Positions 35,406 through 45,479 of a stretch of DNA of 64,000 nucleotides are shown piece by piece; the stretch's first letter is position 1, and every line of letters begins with the position of its first letter. Under the pieces are notes generated by a model. It was given only the letters and a program-made list of their open reading frames with translations, searched no databases and had not been told where the DNA came from. The DNA is from an uncultured Kordiimonas sp. (GTDB lineage: Bacteria; Pseudomonadota; Alphaproteobacteria; Sphingomonadales; Kordiimonadaceae): assembly GCA_947492375.1 (NCBI GenBank), contig CANLMI010000004.1, positions 358,511 through 422,510 of the forward strand. Direction: 5' to 3'. A program made the position numbers and the translations under genes.

Positions 35406-36008
35406 TTAAAGGGAAGGCCATGCGTTCAGAATGGCCGTGAGGTCATCAGACGTGAACCCTGTCACGCCTTCAGAAATCAGTATGTTAATCAGGGCTTGTG
35501 CCCGGTCTTTTTTGATGGTCGCGGTTTTCCGGTAGGCTTCCATCACATCGCGGACGTTGCCGTTGGTGGCTTCCATTGCTTCAGCGCCGTTGAGCGCCTC
35601 ACCAAGCTTGCCTGGCGCAAGCGTGTTTCGTATGAGCGCCTGAAACTGCCGTACCGTCAGCGTGGCCGGTATCCAGTCCAGCGTTTCATCAGGAACGAAG
35701 GCAAGCTGATACTCGATAGCAAAAAGCGTTGCATTATCAGGGGCGGCTTTAACCTCGGCCTCGACAGCATTGATCCGTGAGCGCATCAGGTGTTTGCGGG
35801 CTACCAGATGCTGATACTCGAAGCTGAAGGCATTCGTCTCATCATTTTCCTGGGCCCGGATTACCCGCCAGCGCTCCTCGCCTTCAAGGAGGGCGAACTG
35901 TTGGCGCGCCTCAGTATTGATCCGCTTCAGGATATCTGCTTTCGCGGCGTCAAGGGTTGGTGTCACAGTGGTTTTCACTGACCCGTCACTGTTCAATAAT
36001 CGTCTCAT
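35406..36008 (-). CDS. Tail-fibre-region protein, unknown
   Basis: 200 aa, helical, with DLAILNAW end. Its start overlaps the stop of the upstream 207-aa gene by 4 nt. The position is that of P2 G (fibre chaperone), but I do not see G motifs. Possibly a fibre assembly protein. Confidence 0.55.
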   Translation of the reverse strand: MRRLLNSDGSVKTTVTPTLDAAKADILKRINTEARQQFALLEGEERWRVIRAQENDETNAFSFEYQHLVARKHLMRSRINAVEAEVKAAPDNATLFAIEYQLAFVPDETLDWIPATLTVRQFQALIRNTLAPGKLGEALNGAEAMEATNGNVRDVMEAYRKTATIKKDRAQALINILISEGVTGFTSDDLTAILNAWPSL

Positions 36009-36628
36009 GCTGCGGCCCTCAAAAATATGGCTGGAAACTCGGGCTCAATCGTACTTGCCGGATCCAGAAGCGCTTCGCCTTCGACGAGCAGGTCGATGGA
36101 CGTGTTGCAGATGAAAAACGGAATCGGCGCGGAAAATATGCTGTTGATCAGCCCGCGCTCGGAACGGATATCACCGCCGAAAGTCACACCTGTGCGATCA
36201 CCCCGGAAAACAGCGATGTCCGGGTTAGCGATTGCAGAACCAGAGGTCGCTCCTACAGCGATCAGGTACCAGCCGGAAGGCAGGTCAAACGGTGTGGCCG
36301 TATCGATCAGATACTCCGTAAATCCTGCGGCAATAGGTGCGGTTTGCGTGATCAGGGGGCCAAGGCTTATGCCGTCATTGCCAGCGTGAAAAATCTTGAC
36401 CTGAATTTCACCGAGGCCGCTTGTGAAAGCGCCTGCGATGCCGTCAAACGTGCCGCCGTAACTGAAATACCAAAACACATTACTGGCACTTCGTGAGACT
36501 TCAGCTGACCCCATGCCGGCATATTTAGTAACTGGCGGCGGGTACAAAAGCCCTGGCGTATAGCCGGTAAAGGGAAGGCCGGAGGCGAACCCCTCAATAC
36601 CGTTAAAAACAGGAACCCGTGAAGACAT
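36005..36628 (-). CDS. Putative virion/fibre-associated protein
   Basis: 207 aa with beta-rich stretches (GGTFDGIAGAFTSGLGEIQV, LPSGWYLIAVGATSG). Downstream of H. Possibly a receptor-binding or fibre tip protein. No clear family. Confidence 0.5.
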   Translation of the reverse strand: MSSRVPVFNGIEGFASGLPFTGYTPGLLYPPPVTKYAGMGSAEVSRSASNVFWYFSYGGTFDGIAGAFTSGLGEIQVKIFHAGNDGISLGPLITQTAPIAAGFTEYLIDTATPFDLPSGWYLIAVGATSGSAIANPDIAVFRGDRTGVTFGGDIRSERGLINSIFSAPIPFFICNTSIDLLVEGEALLDPASTIEPEFPAIFLRAAA

Positions 36629-36630
36629 GC

Positions 36631-37656
36631 CTAAACACCCTCGCTTTCATACTTGATTGTCCAGTGAACTGTGGTTGCGTCTGCGCCGCGCACCTGAATT
36701 AGAAGCGCTTTCGGGCTTTGGCTTACATTTGCTGTGCAGGTAAAGCCGTCCGGGTGGCGAGCCCCGTCGTGGATCCGCTCGATAAACGGATCACCGAGGA
36801 GCGAGACAAGCCCGCCTTCGTTTTTGGCAGAGGCAAAAACCCTGAAGGCCATGCCGTCAACAGCACCGCCCGCGAGGCCGTCTTCTTTCGCGAAGCCCGA
36901 GGCCATCACGCTTCTGATCTCGCCGGCGGCGACGGGGACCGCGAGAAGTGTGTTGAGCGCATCGTCATTGGTCGTGAGCGCGCCGCGGGTCACGTGCTCG
37001 TGGTCAATGTCCGCTTTGGTGCTGAGCGCATCATCAATAAACCCGTCCAGCCCCGCGACATCGCTTACTGTAATCTGGCCAAACACACTGGCAATCAGGT
37101 TCGTGATCGCGTCATACAGTTGATCGCGGTTTGTGAGGTTAAAGGTGATACCGGCTTCTTCGATCACCTTTCTGATATGGCCTGTCAAATGGCCCTGGTC
37201 TGCGAGCAAAATGGAAAGCAGCGGATCGCCGACAAAGGTGACATTGATCGCATTCCCGAGCGCCTGATCCCATGCAAGCGCCCACTGGATCGCGAGCTGG
37301 GTGATGCCGATCGTGTAGGGTCGGGTGTCGTTGGTACCGACGGCAAACAATACACCTTCCATATAAATGCCGGCTTCTGTGCCATTGAACACGTCACCGC
37401 CTGGTTCATGAACGGCGGCCATGACAACTTGATTGTCCTCAATAACGGCCCCGGCTGACAAGGGAAGGCGCAGGCGCTCGTTCTCAAGACTGGTGCGCGT
37501 CCGCGCTGAAAGCAGCGCCATATCATTTTCATCACGCACAGGATAGACTGCGTCACCGAACGCGATTTCGGTAAATCGCCCGGTGAGGCCACCTGGTTGT
37601 GCCAGTGCCGCCAGTCCCGCATCGGTTAGCACCATATTATAAGCTGAAACGCTCAT
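36631..37656 (-). CDS. H: Tail fibre protein H N-terminal type
   Basis: 341 aa. The N-terminal ~150 residues match the P2 gpH baseplate-binding domain (LTDAGLAALAQ, FTEIAFGD, YMEGVLFAVG). The distal part is short compared with P2 (669 aa), so the fibre is small. Starts 4 nt inside the end of I. Confidence 0.85.
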   Translation of the reverse strand: MSVSAYNMVLTDAGLAALAQPGGLTGRFTEIAFGDAVYPVRDENDMALLSARTRTSLENERLRLPLSAGAVIEDNQVVMAAVHEPGGDVFNGTEAGIYMEGVLFAVGTNDTRPYTIGITQLAIQWALAWDQALGNAINVTFVGDPLLSILLADQGHLTGHIRKVIEEAGITFNLTNRDQLYDAITNLIASVFGQITVSDVAGLDGFIDDALSTKADIDHEHVTRGALTTNDDALNTLLAVPVAAGEIRSVMASGFAKEDGLAGGAVDGMAFRVFASAKNEGGLVSLLGDPFIERIHDGARHPDGFTCTANVSQSPKALLIQVRGADATTVHWTIKYESEGV

Positions 37657-38276
37657 ACCAGCACCTCCCGCGCCTGATGGGTCTGGAAGGCAGTAATGGC
37701 AGACGCGAACTGTAGTGCCCCTTCATAGCGGGTAAAAAGCTCGATTGTGTGATGGCGCGATAGTCGCTTGACCCGGTTAACAAGCTGATCGAGCCGGTTG
37801 ATCCGCTCAAGCGTGATCGCAGGCTCGGACCCGTCGGTAATATTATCAGCTGTGTTGATCTGGATTTTGAAGGTACCTGCCGGTCCTTCAGGCGTTTGCT
37901 CATGCCATTCGATGATCCGGGCTTTGACACCGACACTTTCAAGCGCGGTTAAAACAGCGCGCCGGGTGCCCTTGTAGCGATGCGTCTCGATAGCACTTGC
38001 GATCACTGTCCGCTTCAGGCTTGTCGGCCAGTCACTGTCCCAGTCATCCACATTAAATTCCCAGGCAAGGAACGGCAGCAGGTCTACCGGGCAGCGCATG
38101 GGGTCTTTCATCTCTGCGATCGGGATATGGATGTTGGTGATATCGGCAATCACCCGCGCCATTGCCTCTTCCAGCCATGTCGCGTTCGGCGGCGTCAGGT
38201 CATAAGGCGCATCAGGAATGAAACGCGGCAGCGTGCCGATCGGCTCGCATCCTATGGGGCATTGGTCATAGCTCAC
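37653..38276 (-). CDS. I: Baseplate protein I
   Basis: 207 aa, P2 gpI type: LEEAMARVIADITNIHIP, RCPVDLLPFLAWEFNVDDWD, KRTVIASAIETHRYKGT. Bridges the baseplate wedge to the fibres. 4-nt overlaps on both sides. Confidence 0.9.
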   Translation of the reverse strand: MSYDQCPIGCEPIGTLPRFIPDAPYDLTPPNATWLEEAMARVIADITNIHIPIAEMKDPMRCPVDLLPFLAWEFNVDDWDSDWPTSLKRTVIASAIETHRYKGTRRAVLTALESVGVKARIIEWHEQTPEGPAGTFKIQINTADNITDGSEPAITLERINRLDQLVNRVKRLSRHHTIELFTRYEGALQFASAITAFQTHQAREVLV

Positions 38277-41200
38277 GCTGCACCCCCGATCACGTCCACT
38301 AACTCAGGCCCACCACGCAGGAAGTCGCCGCCAGTGCCGCGATTGACATGATAATTCTCTGCATCATTGGATAGATAAATATGCGGTACTGATTGGTAAG
38401 CCAGCCGCCCCTCTGCACCAATGCTAACAGGCTCACCCACAGCGTTATGGAATTTACGGCGATTAGCGACCACACTAAAATCTATTGCCTCAGTAAAGCT
38501 TACAGATAAATCAGAGAACCGCCGTCCCTGCGTTGAGCCAAATCCACTGTTACTTGATGCGTTTAGGAACGCAGCCACAAGATCGCCAGCGATCAGCCCG
38601 TCCTGCACCACATTTAGGCCGTTATAGGTGATCTCCTGGTCATTGATGTAATGCTGAACCGTTGAGGTTTCTGTGTCGATACTGATCAAATGGTACTGAT
38701 AGGTATCGGTTACGTTGAAGCTTGAATTATTTGGAAAACCCCAGTTTGCTACTGCGGTATTTGTATCATCCTTGAACGTAATAAATAATCGGTTCGAGTG
38801 TGAATGCGCGAACGTAATCAGTTCACGGCTATTCTCATCTTCCATGTAGAAAAATCTACCGCCTGCTTCCCAATCGCCGATATGATACACGCGAAACGCC
38901 ATCGTCAGTTTCTTTGTCGCTGGTGTAGGTGTTAGCGTCTCGGTTTGAAGGTAAGCACCGGCCGGAAATTCAACAATCTGCCCCGCGGTAAAGGGTGGCG
39001 GAACATACTCAAAATCAATCGGCACTGGTCCAACTGACGTGTCAGCCGTATCAATCGCTGTACCATCAGCATAATTCGTTGGTGTCAGGTCAATTCCAAC
39101 GGCCGCGAACGCATCAATAAAGGGCTGGAGCTCTGGTGTTGGGTCAACACCGGCCAAGCCCAATATTGAATTTTCTTTATACGTGAAATCACGAGCCGCG
39201 GCGTTAACAAAGATATCATTCGCCCGAACAACGCGGTCCTGCGGCGATACTGTATTAGCACCTTCAACAAAGATATTACCGGCACTTCGCCCAATTTTTG
39301 ACGGTAAGGTATCCGAGTTGATACCGCCGCCGCCAGCAATGGTGTTAACGATATTCACCTGGTTCGAGGCGTTCGCCTGCCCAAGCTGGATAAGGCCCGT
39401 GGTATCCACTCTTGCAGGGTCCGGCAAACCGATACAATGAACCATATTAAGTAAACCGCCGCCGTTTGGCAGATACACCTCGTCGCCCACGCTCCCGCGT
39501 GTCTGATCTTCAAAAACGCGGCCATTACCACCAGGGTTGAAACCAAAATCTACCGCATGCGCAAGGAAGTTCGAGCTATCCTGAATAGTCATGTAAGCAG
39601 GGCAATTCTTAACTTGACCATAACGCACAACAGCCCAGTTACAGCCCAGATAAAAATTGGCAACGTTCGAGTGTGTTTCATAGGCTGAATTTTCAAACAG
39701 GAAGTTTTCAACCCGTAGATACTGCGACCAGCCTCTTGCTGGTTCGACTGTATTATCCGTTGGTGCATTAGCACCTGTGCCTTGACCACCGAACATGGAT
39801 ATCGGCTGGCGTTCAACATGATTGATATGGACATTATCAACATGCCAGTGGCTCATCGACGAACAGGAGAAGGCACGACCACCAAGCACATTCTGCATCG
39901 TGATTTTTTTGAACGATGTATTATCGACACCATCCATAACCACAATGCCCTCAGAAATTCGGCAAGTGATATTACCCATCACGCACTCGTTAAAATGAAT
40001 ATTGCGCTTACGGTCTTCTTTCAGGATAACATTAGAGCTTGAGCGTGAAGCAATCCGGCGACCCTGCACAAGGTTCAAGCCTTCAAAGGTCACATTTTCC
40101 ATATCATCAGTGTCGATCACACGCTCACGCGCAGTATATTCCACATCGCCGGGGGCAGTGTCATTGGCTGGTCTGAGATAAACAGTTACATTGGCACCGT
40201 CGAGCACATACCCCCACTGTCCTGGCGCCGCCGCCGCAATGATATTAATGAGCGCATATTTGGCCTCATTGCCGTTATTCTCAACAATAGCGCCGTTCGT
40301 ATTGTCAATTGTGATGTCGTTACCGTTTACCGCAGTAATTTCAAAAAGGGCGGTACGGTTGCTTTCATGCGTGCCGTAGATAAGCGCGTTTAAAAGCTCG
40401 GACTCTGCATACGTCGCAAAGCGTGGGTCGCTGTAGCCAGTAAGTGGCTCACCCGGCGCACCCGATACACTACTGGCAGTGTGCCATGTTTCGATTGGTG
40501 TAACGAATTGGCTTGGTGCTTTTTCTGGGGCACCACGATCATTCGCGATTGTTAGCTGGCTACCATCCTCATGGATGTTCAACTCATGCGCGGCAATATC
40601 AGCAGGAAGCGGAATAGTTGCTTTGAAGAAGTTCGCAAACCCCAACCCCGTAATCGCTTGATCTGCGCTCGTACACTGAGCAAAACCCGTTAGCGGTTCG
40701 GCACCTGTAATCGTTGCCCGGCTTGTTCCCATTCCAACAATCCTGAGCGGGTTGGATGCTGTGAAACCTGTTGCCGTAATCTCTTCACGCAGAACAGCGC
40801 CTTCGGCAATACCAATAGTGCCGCCCGCCCCAGCGAGGCTGTCAATCGCCGTCTGGAGGCTATCGCTGTCAGTTACAACAACATCAGCCGTGCTTGCCCC
40901 GACGTAGTTTGCGCTTGCACCAAGGGAACTACTTGTCATTGATGCGTCCGCACGGGTTTCGACCATCCAATCGCCAGACAAGGTACCAATCGCCCAGGCG
41001 ATGGTGCGCGTGATCCCGAAATCAGGCCCGGTTACCGTTTCCAGCTGGAAGGTCTGGCCGTTATTGACCGTGCCGCTGTCGCCTGCATTCACGCCGTCGA
41101 TTATTGCAGTACCGTCGTTGATCAGGAAGGCAGCGCCGTCATCGATGCCAGAAATAGTGATCTGGTTCGAGACCACAGTTGAGGAAACATCAGCGTTCGC

Positions 41201-41794
41201 AATGTTATCAAAGACGACGGCGTCCGGCGTGTGGTCGACAGGCTGGCCGCCGGTCGGTATCTGCAAGCCTGCGAGCGCGGTTTGAAGGTTGTTCACGATA
41301 ACCGCAAGCCCGTTCACGTCACCAACGAGCGTCCCAACTGTGTCCGAGAGCGCCGGTACATCGAGGAGAAGCTGATTAAGCTGATCGGTTTTACCTGTCA
41401 CGTCATCGAGCGATGCCGTAATAGCGGTTAAGGCGTCGCTCGCCCGCACCTGATCGGCCGCTACTTGTGCGACAATCTCTTCGCTGGTGAAGATCGGGAA
41501 AATCTCGGCAAAGCCCGACAGGTCAAGCCCCTCTACGGGATCATCAATCTGTTTGCCAGAAATGCGCTGTTCGATAATTTCCATCCGCTTGAGCGAGCGA
41601 TCGGCTTCAAGCCGGTAGCGGCCAATCTCCATCTGGCTTCGGCGTATATCATTAATCCGGCAGGTGACAATGTCGCCAACATTGAGCGCGGATTCCGCAA
41701 AGGCTTTTGAGGTCGAGTTTACCGGGCCGCCGAGGATAATATTACCTGTGCCAGCATTTTTGACGATTTCACGGATATTACTGTTGGTTGGCAT
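38273..41794 (-). CDS. Large tail spike with beta-helix, inserted between J and I
   Basis: 1173 aa. The N-terminus is coiled-coil-like with baseplate-side features. The middle (about 340-850) has repeated GxTxxNxxxxx-like beta-helix rungs (FEGLNLVQGRRIASRSSSNV, ANTVSPQDRVVRANDI), and the end has a jelly-roll-like part (SYPFTLQ... not certain). It is probably a receptor-binding or polysaccharide-degrading spike. P2 has no gene here (J is followed by I), so this is an acquired host-range module. It overlaps J by 17 nt. Confidence 0.7.
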   Translation of the reverse strand: MPTNSNIREIVKNAGTGNIILGGPVNSTSKAFAESALNVGDIVTCRINDIRRSQMEIGRYRLEADRSLKRMEIIEQRISGKQIDDPVEGLDLSGFAEIFPIFTSEEIVAQVAADQVRASDALTAITASLDDVTGKTDQLNQLLLDVPALSDTVGTLVGDVNGLAVIVNNLQTALAGLQIPTGGQPVDHTPDAVVFDNIANADVSSTVVSNQITISGIDDGAAFLINDGTAIIDGVNAGDSGTVNNGQTFQLETVTGPDFGITRTIAWAIGTLSGDWMVETRADASMTSSSLGASANYVGASTADVVVTDSDSLQTAIDSLAGAGGTIGIAEGAVLREEITATGFTASNPLRIVGMGTSRATITGAEPLTGFAQCTSADQAITGLGFANFFKATIPLPADIAAHELNIHEDGSQLTIANDRGAPEKAPSQFVTPIETWHTASSVSGAPGEPLTGYSDPRFATYAESELLNALIYGTHESNRTALFEITAVNGNDITIDNTNGAIVENNGNEAKYALINIIAAAAPGQWGYVLDGANVTVYLRPANDTAPGDVEYTARERVIDTDDMENVTFEGLNLVQGRRIASRSSSNVILKEDRKRNIHFNECVMGNITCRISEGIVVMDGVDNTSFKKITMQNVLGGRAFSCSSMSHWHVDNVHINHVERQPISMFGGQGTGANAPTDNTVEPARGWSQYLRVENFLFENSAYETHSNVANFYLGCNWAVVRYGQVKNCPAYMTIQDSSNFLAHAVDFGFNPGGNGRVFEDQTRGSVGDEVYLPNGGGLLNMVHCIGLPDPARVDTTGLIQLGQANASNQVNIVNTIAGGGGINSDTLPSKIGRSAGNIFVEGANTVSPQDRVVRANDIFVNAAARDFTYKENSILGLAGVDPTPELQPFIDAFAAVGIDLTPTNYADGTAIDTADTSVGPVPIDFEYVPPPFTAGQIVEFPAGAYLQTETLTPTPATKKLTMAFRVYHIGDWEAGGRFFYMEDENSRELITFAHSHSNRLFITFKDDTNTAVANWGFPNNSSFNVTDTYQYHLISIDTETSTVQHYINDQEITYNGLNVVQDGLIAGDLVAAFLNASSNSGFGSTQGRRFSDLSVSFTEAIDFSVVANRRKFHNAVGEPVSIGAEGRLAYQSVPHIYLSNDAENYHVNRGTGGDFLRGGPELVDVIGGAA

Positions 41795-42677
41795 TGGTTA
41801 CCTCAATAGTCAGGGATGTCATAAAAGGGGCTGCGCTCTCGCTTCGCGGGATGCTTTGGGCGGGCGAGGTCATGGCAACACGGGTGACGCCGTCGATCAC
41901 CATCTGCCCGCGCAGGATATCCAGATCAATTTCACCCTTCAGCCGGTGCTGCGCGGCCGCAAACAGGCGCACGCGGTTCTCGACCTCGCTTTTGAGCGTA
42001 GCCGCATCAGGGCCTGGGCCAACGCTAAGCGTTGCATGCACCGCATATTCGTTAATAGCAGCGCTCTCGACGCGCAGGATATCATTGTGGGGACGGCCAT
42101 CATCCGGATTCAGGTGCTCTTCGACCGCCAACAATAGCTCCGGGCTGGCTGTGCCGTTGCCGAGCTGCGACAACACATAAAGCGTGACCTCGGTTGGTAC
42201 AGGGCTGATGGGGTTCACGTCCTTCACTTCGCCGGATGCCTCACGCGCACGCCTTAGCCACATACCGCGATTACCGGCAGGCGACAGGCCATCATAGCTC
42301 GCGCGGATCCTCGCGCGGAAATCATCATCGCGCTCTAACACCTCGGGAACAGGTGGAAATACCGACGGGTCAGCGGGTGTGATCACAAGGCGTTTCAAGG
42401 GAATAAAAGCCGCCAGATGGTCAAGCTGCGGGCCGCGCGCGAACGCAAGCAACAGACCTTTTGACTGCCTGTTTGCGTTTGCAACCCACAAAGTTATTTC
42501 GTAGGCGAAAACCTGAAATGATTTTGTGATCGGGTTTGTTTCAACCTCTAATGACGGACCCAGACTTGGTACAAGTGCGGTCATCATTGTTGTCATTCGC
42601 TGAATGATCACTTCTGTGTCGAGTGGTGTGAAAACATCAGGTGCAGGGACAGTAGAAAGATCAAGATTATCACTCAT
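41778..42677 (-). CDS. J: Baseplate protein J
   Basis: 299 aa, P2 gpJ-like (TKSFQVFAYEITLWVANANRQ, DDDFRARIRASYDGLSPAGN). Baseplate wedge. Overlaps W by 4 nt. Confidence 0.9.
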   Translation of the reverse strand: MSDNLDLSTVPAPDVFTPLDTEVIIQRMTTMMTALVPSLGPSLEVETNPITKSFQVFAYEITLWVANANRQSKGLLLAFARGPQLDHLAAFIPLKRLVITPADPSVFPPVPEVLERDDDFRARIRASYDGLSPAGNRGMWLRRAREASGEVKDVNPISPVPTEVTLYVLSQLGNGTASPELLLAVEEHLNPDDGRPHNDILRVESAAINEYAVHATLSVGPGPDAATLKSEVENRVRLFAAAQHRLKGEIDLDILRGQMVIDGVTRVAMTSPAQSIPRSESAAPFMTSLTIEVTNANQQ

Positions 42678-43012
42678 GATGCTTGCTCCGCCCTCGGAAA
42701 GACCGGAATCCGCGTCACATGCTCGTGGTCATATATATAAAATATTGCTTCGCCAGAGGCACCAAGCGAAACGTCTATCTTGCTGATCCGGGCTTCCGGT
42801 TCCCATCTTTTGATGGCGTCGATCGCTGTTGTTCGAAGCTTTTGAAGGTTAGCGGTATTACCAATATTATCGATAAAGTCGAAAACCAGTGAGCCGAACT
42901 CACCGCGCGTTACCCTGGCTGTAAGCGGCGTCGTCAGGATGTCTTCAATTGATTGGCGGCGGCGCTCATCACTATCCACCAGGTCACCCGTATGTCTGTC
43001 GACGCCGATCAT
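42674..43012 (-). CDS. W: Baseplate protein W (gp25-like)
   Basis: 112 aa, gp25/W family: SIEDILTTPLTARVTRGEFGS, a conserved core of contractile baseplates. Confidence 0.9.
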   Translation of the reverse strand: MIGVDRHTGDLVDSDERRRQSIEDILTTPLTARVTRGEFGSLVFDFIDNIGNTANLQKLRTTAIDAIKRWEPEARISKIDVSLGASGEAIFYIYDHEHVTRIPVFPRAEQAS

Positions 43013-43599
43013 GATACGCGCTCCACCTTACGGGTCGTTGGTGTGTTATGCGCTGTATGATCATGCTTCTCATCGTGATCGAGCAGGAATTTCATACTGG
43101 TATTTGCGTCAATAATATCCGCTTTCGATTTGATCGTATCGTCTGCGGTAAGTGTTTTTTTGCACATCACCTCATCTTCAAAACGAACCGGGCCTTTAAA
43201 TGTGGTGCCGCCCGGCGCTGAGATTTCTGCGGTTGCCCCATCTGATAAGAGCGCTTTCAGCTCTTTGGCATCCGGGTCATAGGAAATGATTGAGCCGTCT
43301 TTGAACTTGCGTAGTCGGGCACTGGCAGCATTTGACGGGATTTCAAATTCATCTTGATAAAGCGAACCGATAATAATGCCTTGCGCTCGGTCCCCGGACA
43401 TACTGGCTACCAGTACCTGCTCGCCAATGCCAGGCGGGTCAGTGTCGATATTCCCGCCTGCGCGGGGCACAACCCACGGGATATCTTCAGAATCTTCGCC
43501 GTCAATCACAACGCGGGCGCGTTTGCCACTTACGGACTGTACTGTGCCAATCCGGAAAATATTTTCAAAACGCCGCAATAGATCTGAGAATACATACAT
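43009..43599 (-). CDS. V: Baseplate spike V
   Basis: 196 aa from the ATG at 43599. OB domain (GTVQSVSGKRARVVIDG) and a triple-stranded beta-helix C-terminus, ending in a His-rich tip (HDEKHDHTAH) that may bind iron. First gene after the inverted repeat at 43645, so it should head a late operon, as in P2. Confidence 0.9.
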   Translation of the reverse strand: MYVFSDLLRRFENIFRIGTVQSVSGKRARVVIDGEDSEDIPWVVPRAGGNIDTDPPGIGEQVLVASMSGDRAQGIIIGSLYQDEFEIPSNAASARLRKFKDGSIISYDPDAKELKALLSDGATAEISAPGGTTFKGPVRFEDEVMCKKTLTADDTIKSKADIIDANTSMKFLLDHDEKHDHTAHNTPTTRKVERVS

Positions 43600-43644
43600 G
43601 GTCAGAGGTTTGCACCACGCCGCAAGCATCCCCAAGGGCCAGAG

Positions 43645-43668
43645 GGTTAGAACTCGGGAGTTCTAACC
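43645..43668. promoter_or_regulatory. Late-operon inverted repeat upstream of V
   Basis: GGTTAGAACT, 4-nt centre, AGTTCTAACC. The same 10-bp arms occur at 49132-49157. In both cases the centre is 57-58 nt from the start codon of the first late gene (V or P). Candidate Ogr-like activator site. Confidence 0.7.
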
Positions 43669-43674
43669 AAAGCG

Positions 43675-44109
43675 CTAGAGGTTCTGAAGAATAAGCGCCT
43701 CAAGCGCTGCCATGTCGCCACCAGTAACACCGATCAAACGTCGCATCTGATACCTGATTTTGGGGCCACCGTCTGAAACGGCATCGCTCAGCCCTTCATG
43801 GTGGATAAGAGCGATTTTGCCTGTTCTGCCTTTAAAACCGATTTCAGCACTGTCGCGGCCAACATCGATCGCAATCTTTTTTCGAAGCCCGGCCATCATT
43901 TTATTGGGGCGGCCGGCGCGAGGTGCAGACTTGCGTTTTTCCCAGGCTTCGCCGTCCGGATCAACTTGCCGCGCCATCCGTTTCTGGTTCATGCTTTTCA
44001 GGCTATTTGCCATTTTCCTTAGAATCTGACGTTTTTTGCCAGGTGCAAGGGTGGCTATAAAGCTTTTCAGTGCTTGATCCATGTCGTCCAGGTCATTCAC
44101 TATCTTCAC
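43675..44109 (-). CDS. S: Tail completion protein S
   Basis: 144 aa, phage virion morphogenesis family: FIATLAPGKKRQILRKMA, GEAWEKRKSAPR, IHHEGL. Ends before the V promoter region and overlaps R by 17 nt. Confidence 0.88.
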   Translation of the reverse strand: MKIVNDLDDMDQALKSFIATLAPGKKRQILRKMANSLKSMNQKRMARQVDPDGEAWEKRKSAPRAGRPNKMMAGLRKKIAIDVGRDSAEIGFKGRTGKIALIHHEGLSDAVSDGGPKIRYQMRRLIGVTGGDMAALEALILQNL

Positions 44110-44530
44110 CGTTTACGATAATTCGGGTATCGTCAGCACGGTATGCTTTTGATCTGTCTTCAATAAAGATCGAGTTTAATTCCGTACCTTCAGAAACCTC
44201 GCCTACAATCACTGTTTCCATCATCGGTACAGACAGATAAACATTATGAAGGTCGCTTTTGAGAATCTCGGTTTCGAACTGAAGGTCTTTTGCACCAGCA
44301 AAAAGCGGTTGATGTTCTGAAAGGTAATTGCTGGCGCGGTACAACAATATTTTCAAATCGCCAGCGAAACTCGAAACCGCGATATCGGCGTTATAGCTTA
44401 CTTTGAAGGATTTGTTTTTATTGCCAGCTGCGATTTCCAGCGACCCTTTATTGACCCAGGCAAACACTTTACTTGGATCAAGGTCGAGCGATTTGATCAA
44501 ATGTTTCCGAAAGTCGTTAAGAAACTGCAT
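44093..44530 (-). CDS. R: Tail completion protein R
   Basis: 145 aa, P2 gpR-like in size and layout (FKVSYNADIAVSSFAGD, ILLYRASNYLSEHQP). Between the holin and S. Confidence 0.8.
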   Translation of the reverse strand: MQFLNDFRKHLIKSLDLDPSKVFAWVNKGSLEIAAGNKNKSFKVSYNADIAVSSFAGDLKILLYRASNYLSEHQPLFAGAKDLQFETEILKSDLHNVYLSVPMMETVIVGEVSEGTELNSIFIEDRSKAYRADDTRIIVNGEDSE

Positions 44531-44534
44531 GATG

Positions 44535-44933
44535 CTATCTCGAAACGCCTTTTAGTTTCTCAACGGTCCGAAGGCCGCCAAGCCCAAGCATGGACATCAG
44601 GACGGTGAGGAGGGTTTCGGTACCATTTAAACTGGGCGGTGCTGATGCGTCAGGGAAAAACGATATCTGGATCCATGCGGCGATATCATAAAACATAAAA
44701 TGCCAGGCAAGAGCCAGAGCGCACACCCATCCAACAGCCGGGCGCCAGCCGGCGACGAAGATACTGCGGTGCGCAGCCTCTACTTTGTTAACTTCCATCT
44801 GCGCAAGACCAGCCTTGATGGCTGCTGTGCTGATTTCATGCTCCATTTTCAAGCGCTCATTCTTATCCGGAATCAGTCGCTCTAATGGCGTTTTAATAAC
44901 ATCAAGAATGGTATCGAGAACAGGAATACCCAT
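44535..44933 (-). CDS. 3-TM holin
   Basis: 132 aa. A charged N-terminal helix is followed by FVAGWRPAVGWVCALALAW, a TM pair and LLTVLMSMLGLGGLRTVEK, the pattern of GTA-type 3TM holins. It lies next to the endolysin. A second holin lies on the other side. Confidence 0.8.
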   Translation of the reverse strand: MGIPVLDTILDVIKTPLERLIPDKNERLKMEHEISTAAIKAGLAQMEVNKVEAAHRSIFVAGWRPAVGWVCALALAWHFMFYDIAAWIQISFFPDASAPPSLNGTETLLTVLMSMLGLGGLRTVEKLKGVSR

Positions 44934-45479
44934 TTATTCCTCCTTTAAAATGATACGGTGTCGAAGCCAGCCAAATAGAAAACGTTCGTCTTTTTTGCGC
45001 TTTTCGCAGAGGGAAATATAAAATTCCCCCTGAAGCGCGTTTACCGCTGTCAATAGTGCCAATTCGCCCTGACCGCGTCTAAGGTCAAGAAAGGCAGCAA
45101 GCGCTTTAATGGTTTTGCTACCGATAACGCCGTCGACCTTCACATCAGGATAATCACTTTCACCGCGGTTGAGCACATTGAGCGAGCGCTGCAAAAACTT
45201 ACCAGCCACCTGGTTGCCGTGGTTCACCGATGTATCGAAAATCTCGGCTGTGAGCTTTGGGGAAAGCGCCAGCATGTCATCATATTTTTCGGGCCAGAAT
45301 CGTTCACTGTAAATTTCAACAGCCTTTTCCCTTGGCATTTCATGCATGAGGCCTTCGTAGCCTGCTTTTCTGGCGATTTTTTCGGTCACACCCCACATGG
45401 TTTGGCCGCCACTGTCGGCGGCGTCATCGCTATATCCACCCTCGCGCGCGATCACCTGATCAATGATTTGATTTTTCAT
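44934..45479 (-). CDS. Endolysin, GH108 N-acetylmuramidase
   Basis: 181 aa from the ATG at 45479. N-terminus IAREGGYSDDAADSGGQTMWGVT has the catalytic Glu of the GH108 fold, followed by the C-terminal peptidoglycan-binding-like domain (VDGVIGSKTIKAL). Cuts the murein at lysis. Confidence 0.9.
   Translation of the reverse strand: MKNQIIDQVIAREGGYSDDAADSGGQTMWGVTEKIARKAGYEGLMHEMPREKAVEIYSERFWPEKYDDMLALSPKLTAEIFDTSVNHGNQVAGKFLQRSLNVLNRGESDYPDVKVDGVIGSKTIKALAAFLDLRRGQGELALLTAVNALQGEFYISLCEKRKKDERFLFGWLRHRIILKEE

Noticed and set aside
34956..35780. 274-aa open frame on the plus strand
   Set aside because: It lies opposite the tail sheath gene and neighbours, with no recognisable domain or RBS; it is a shadow frame.
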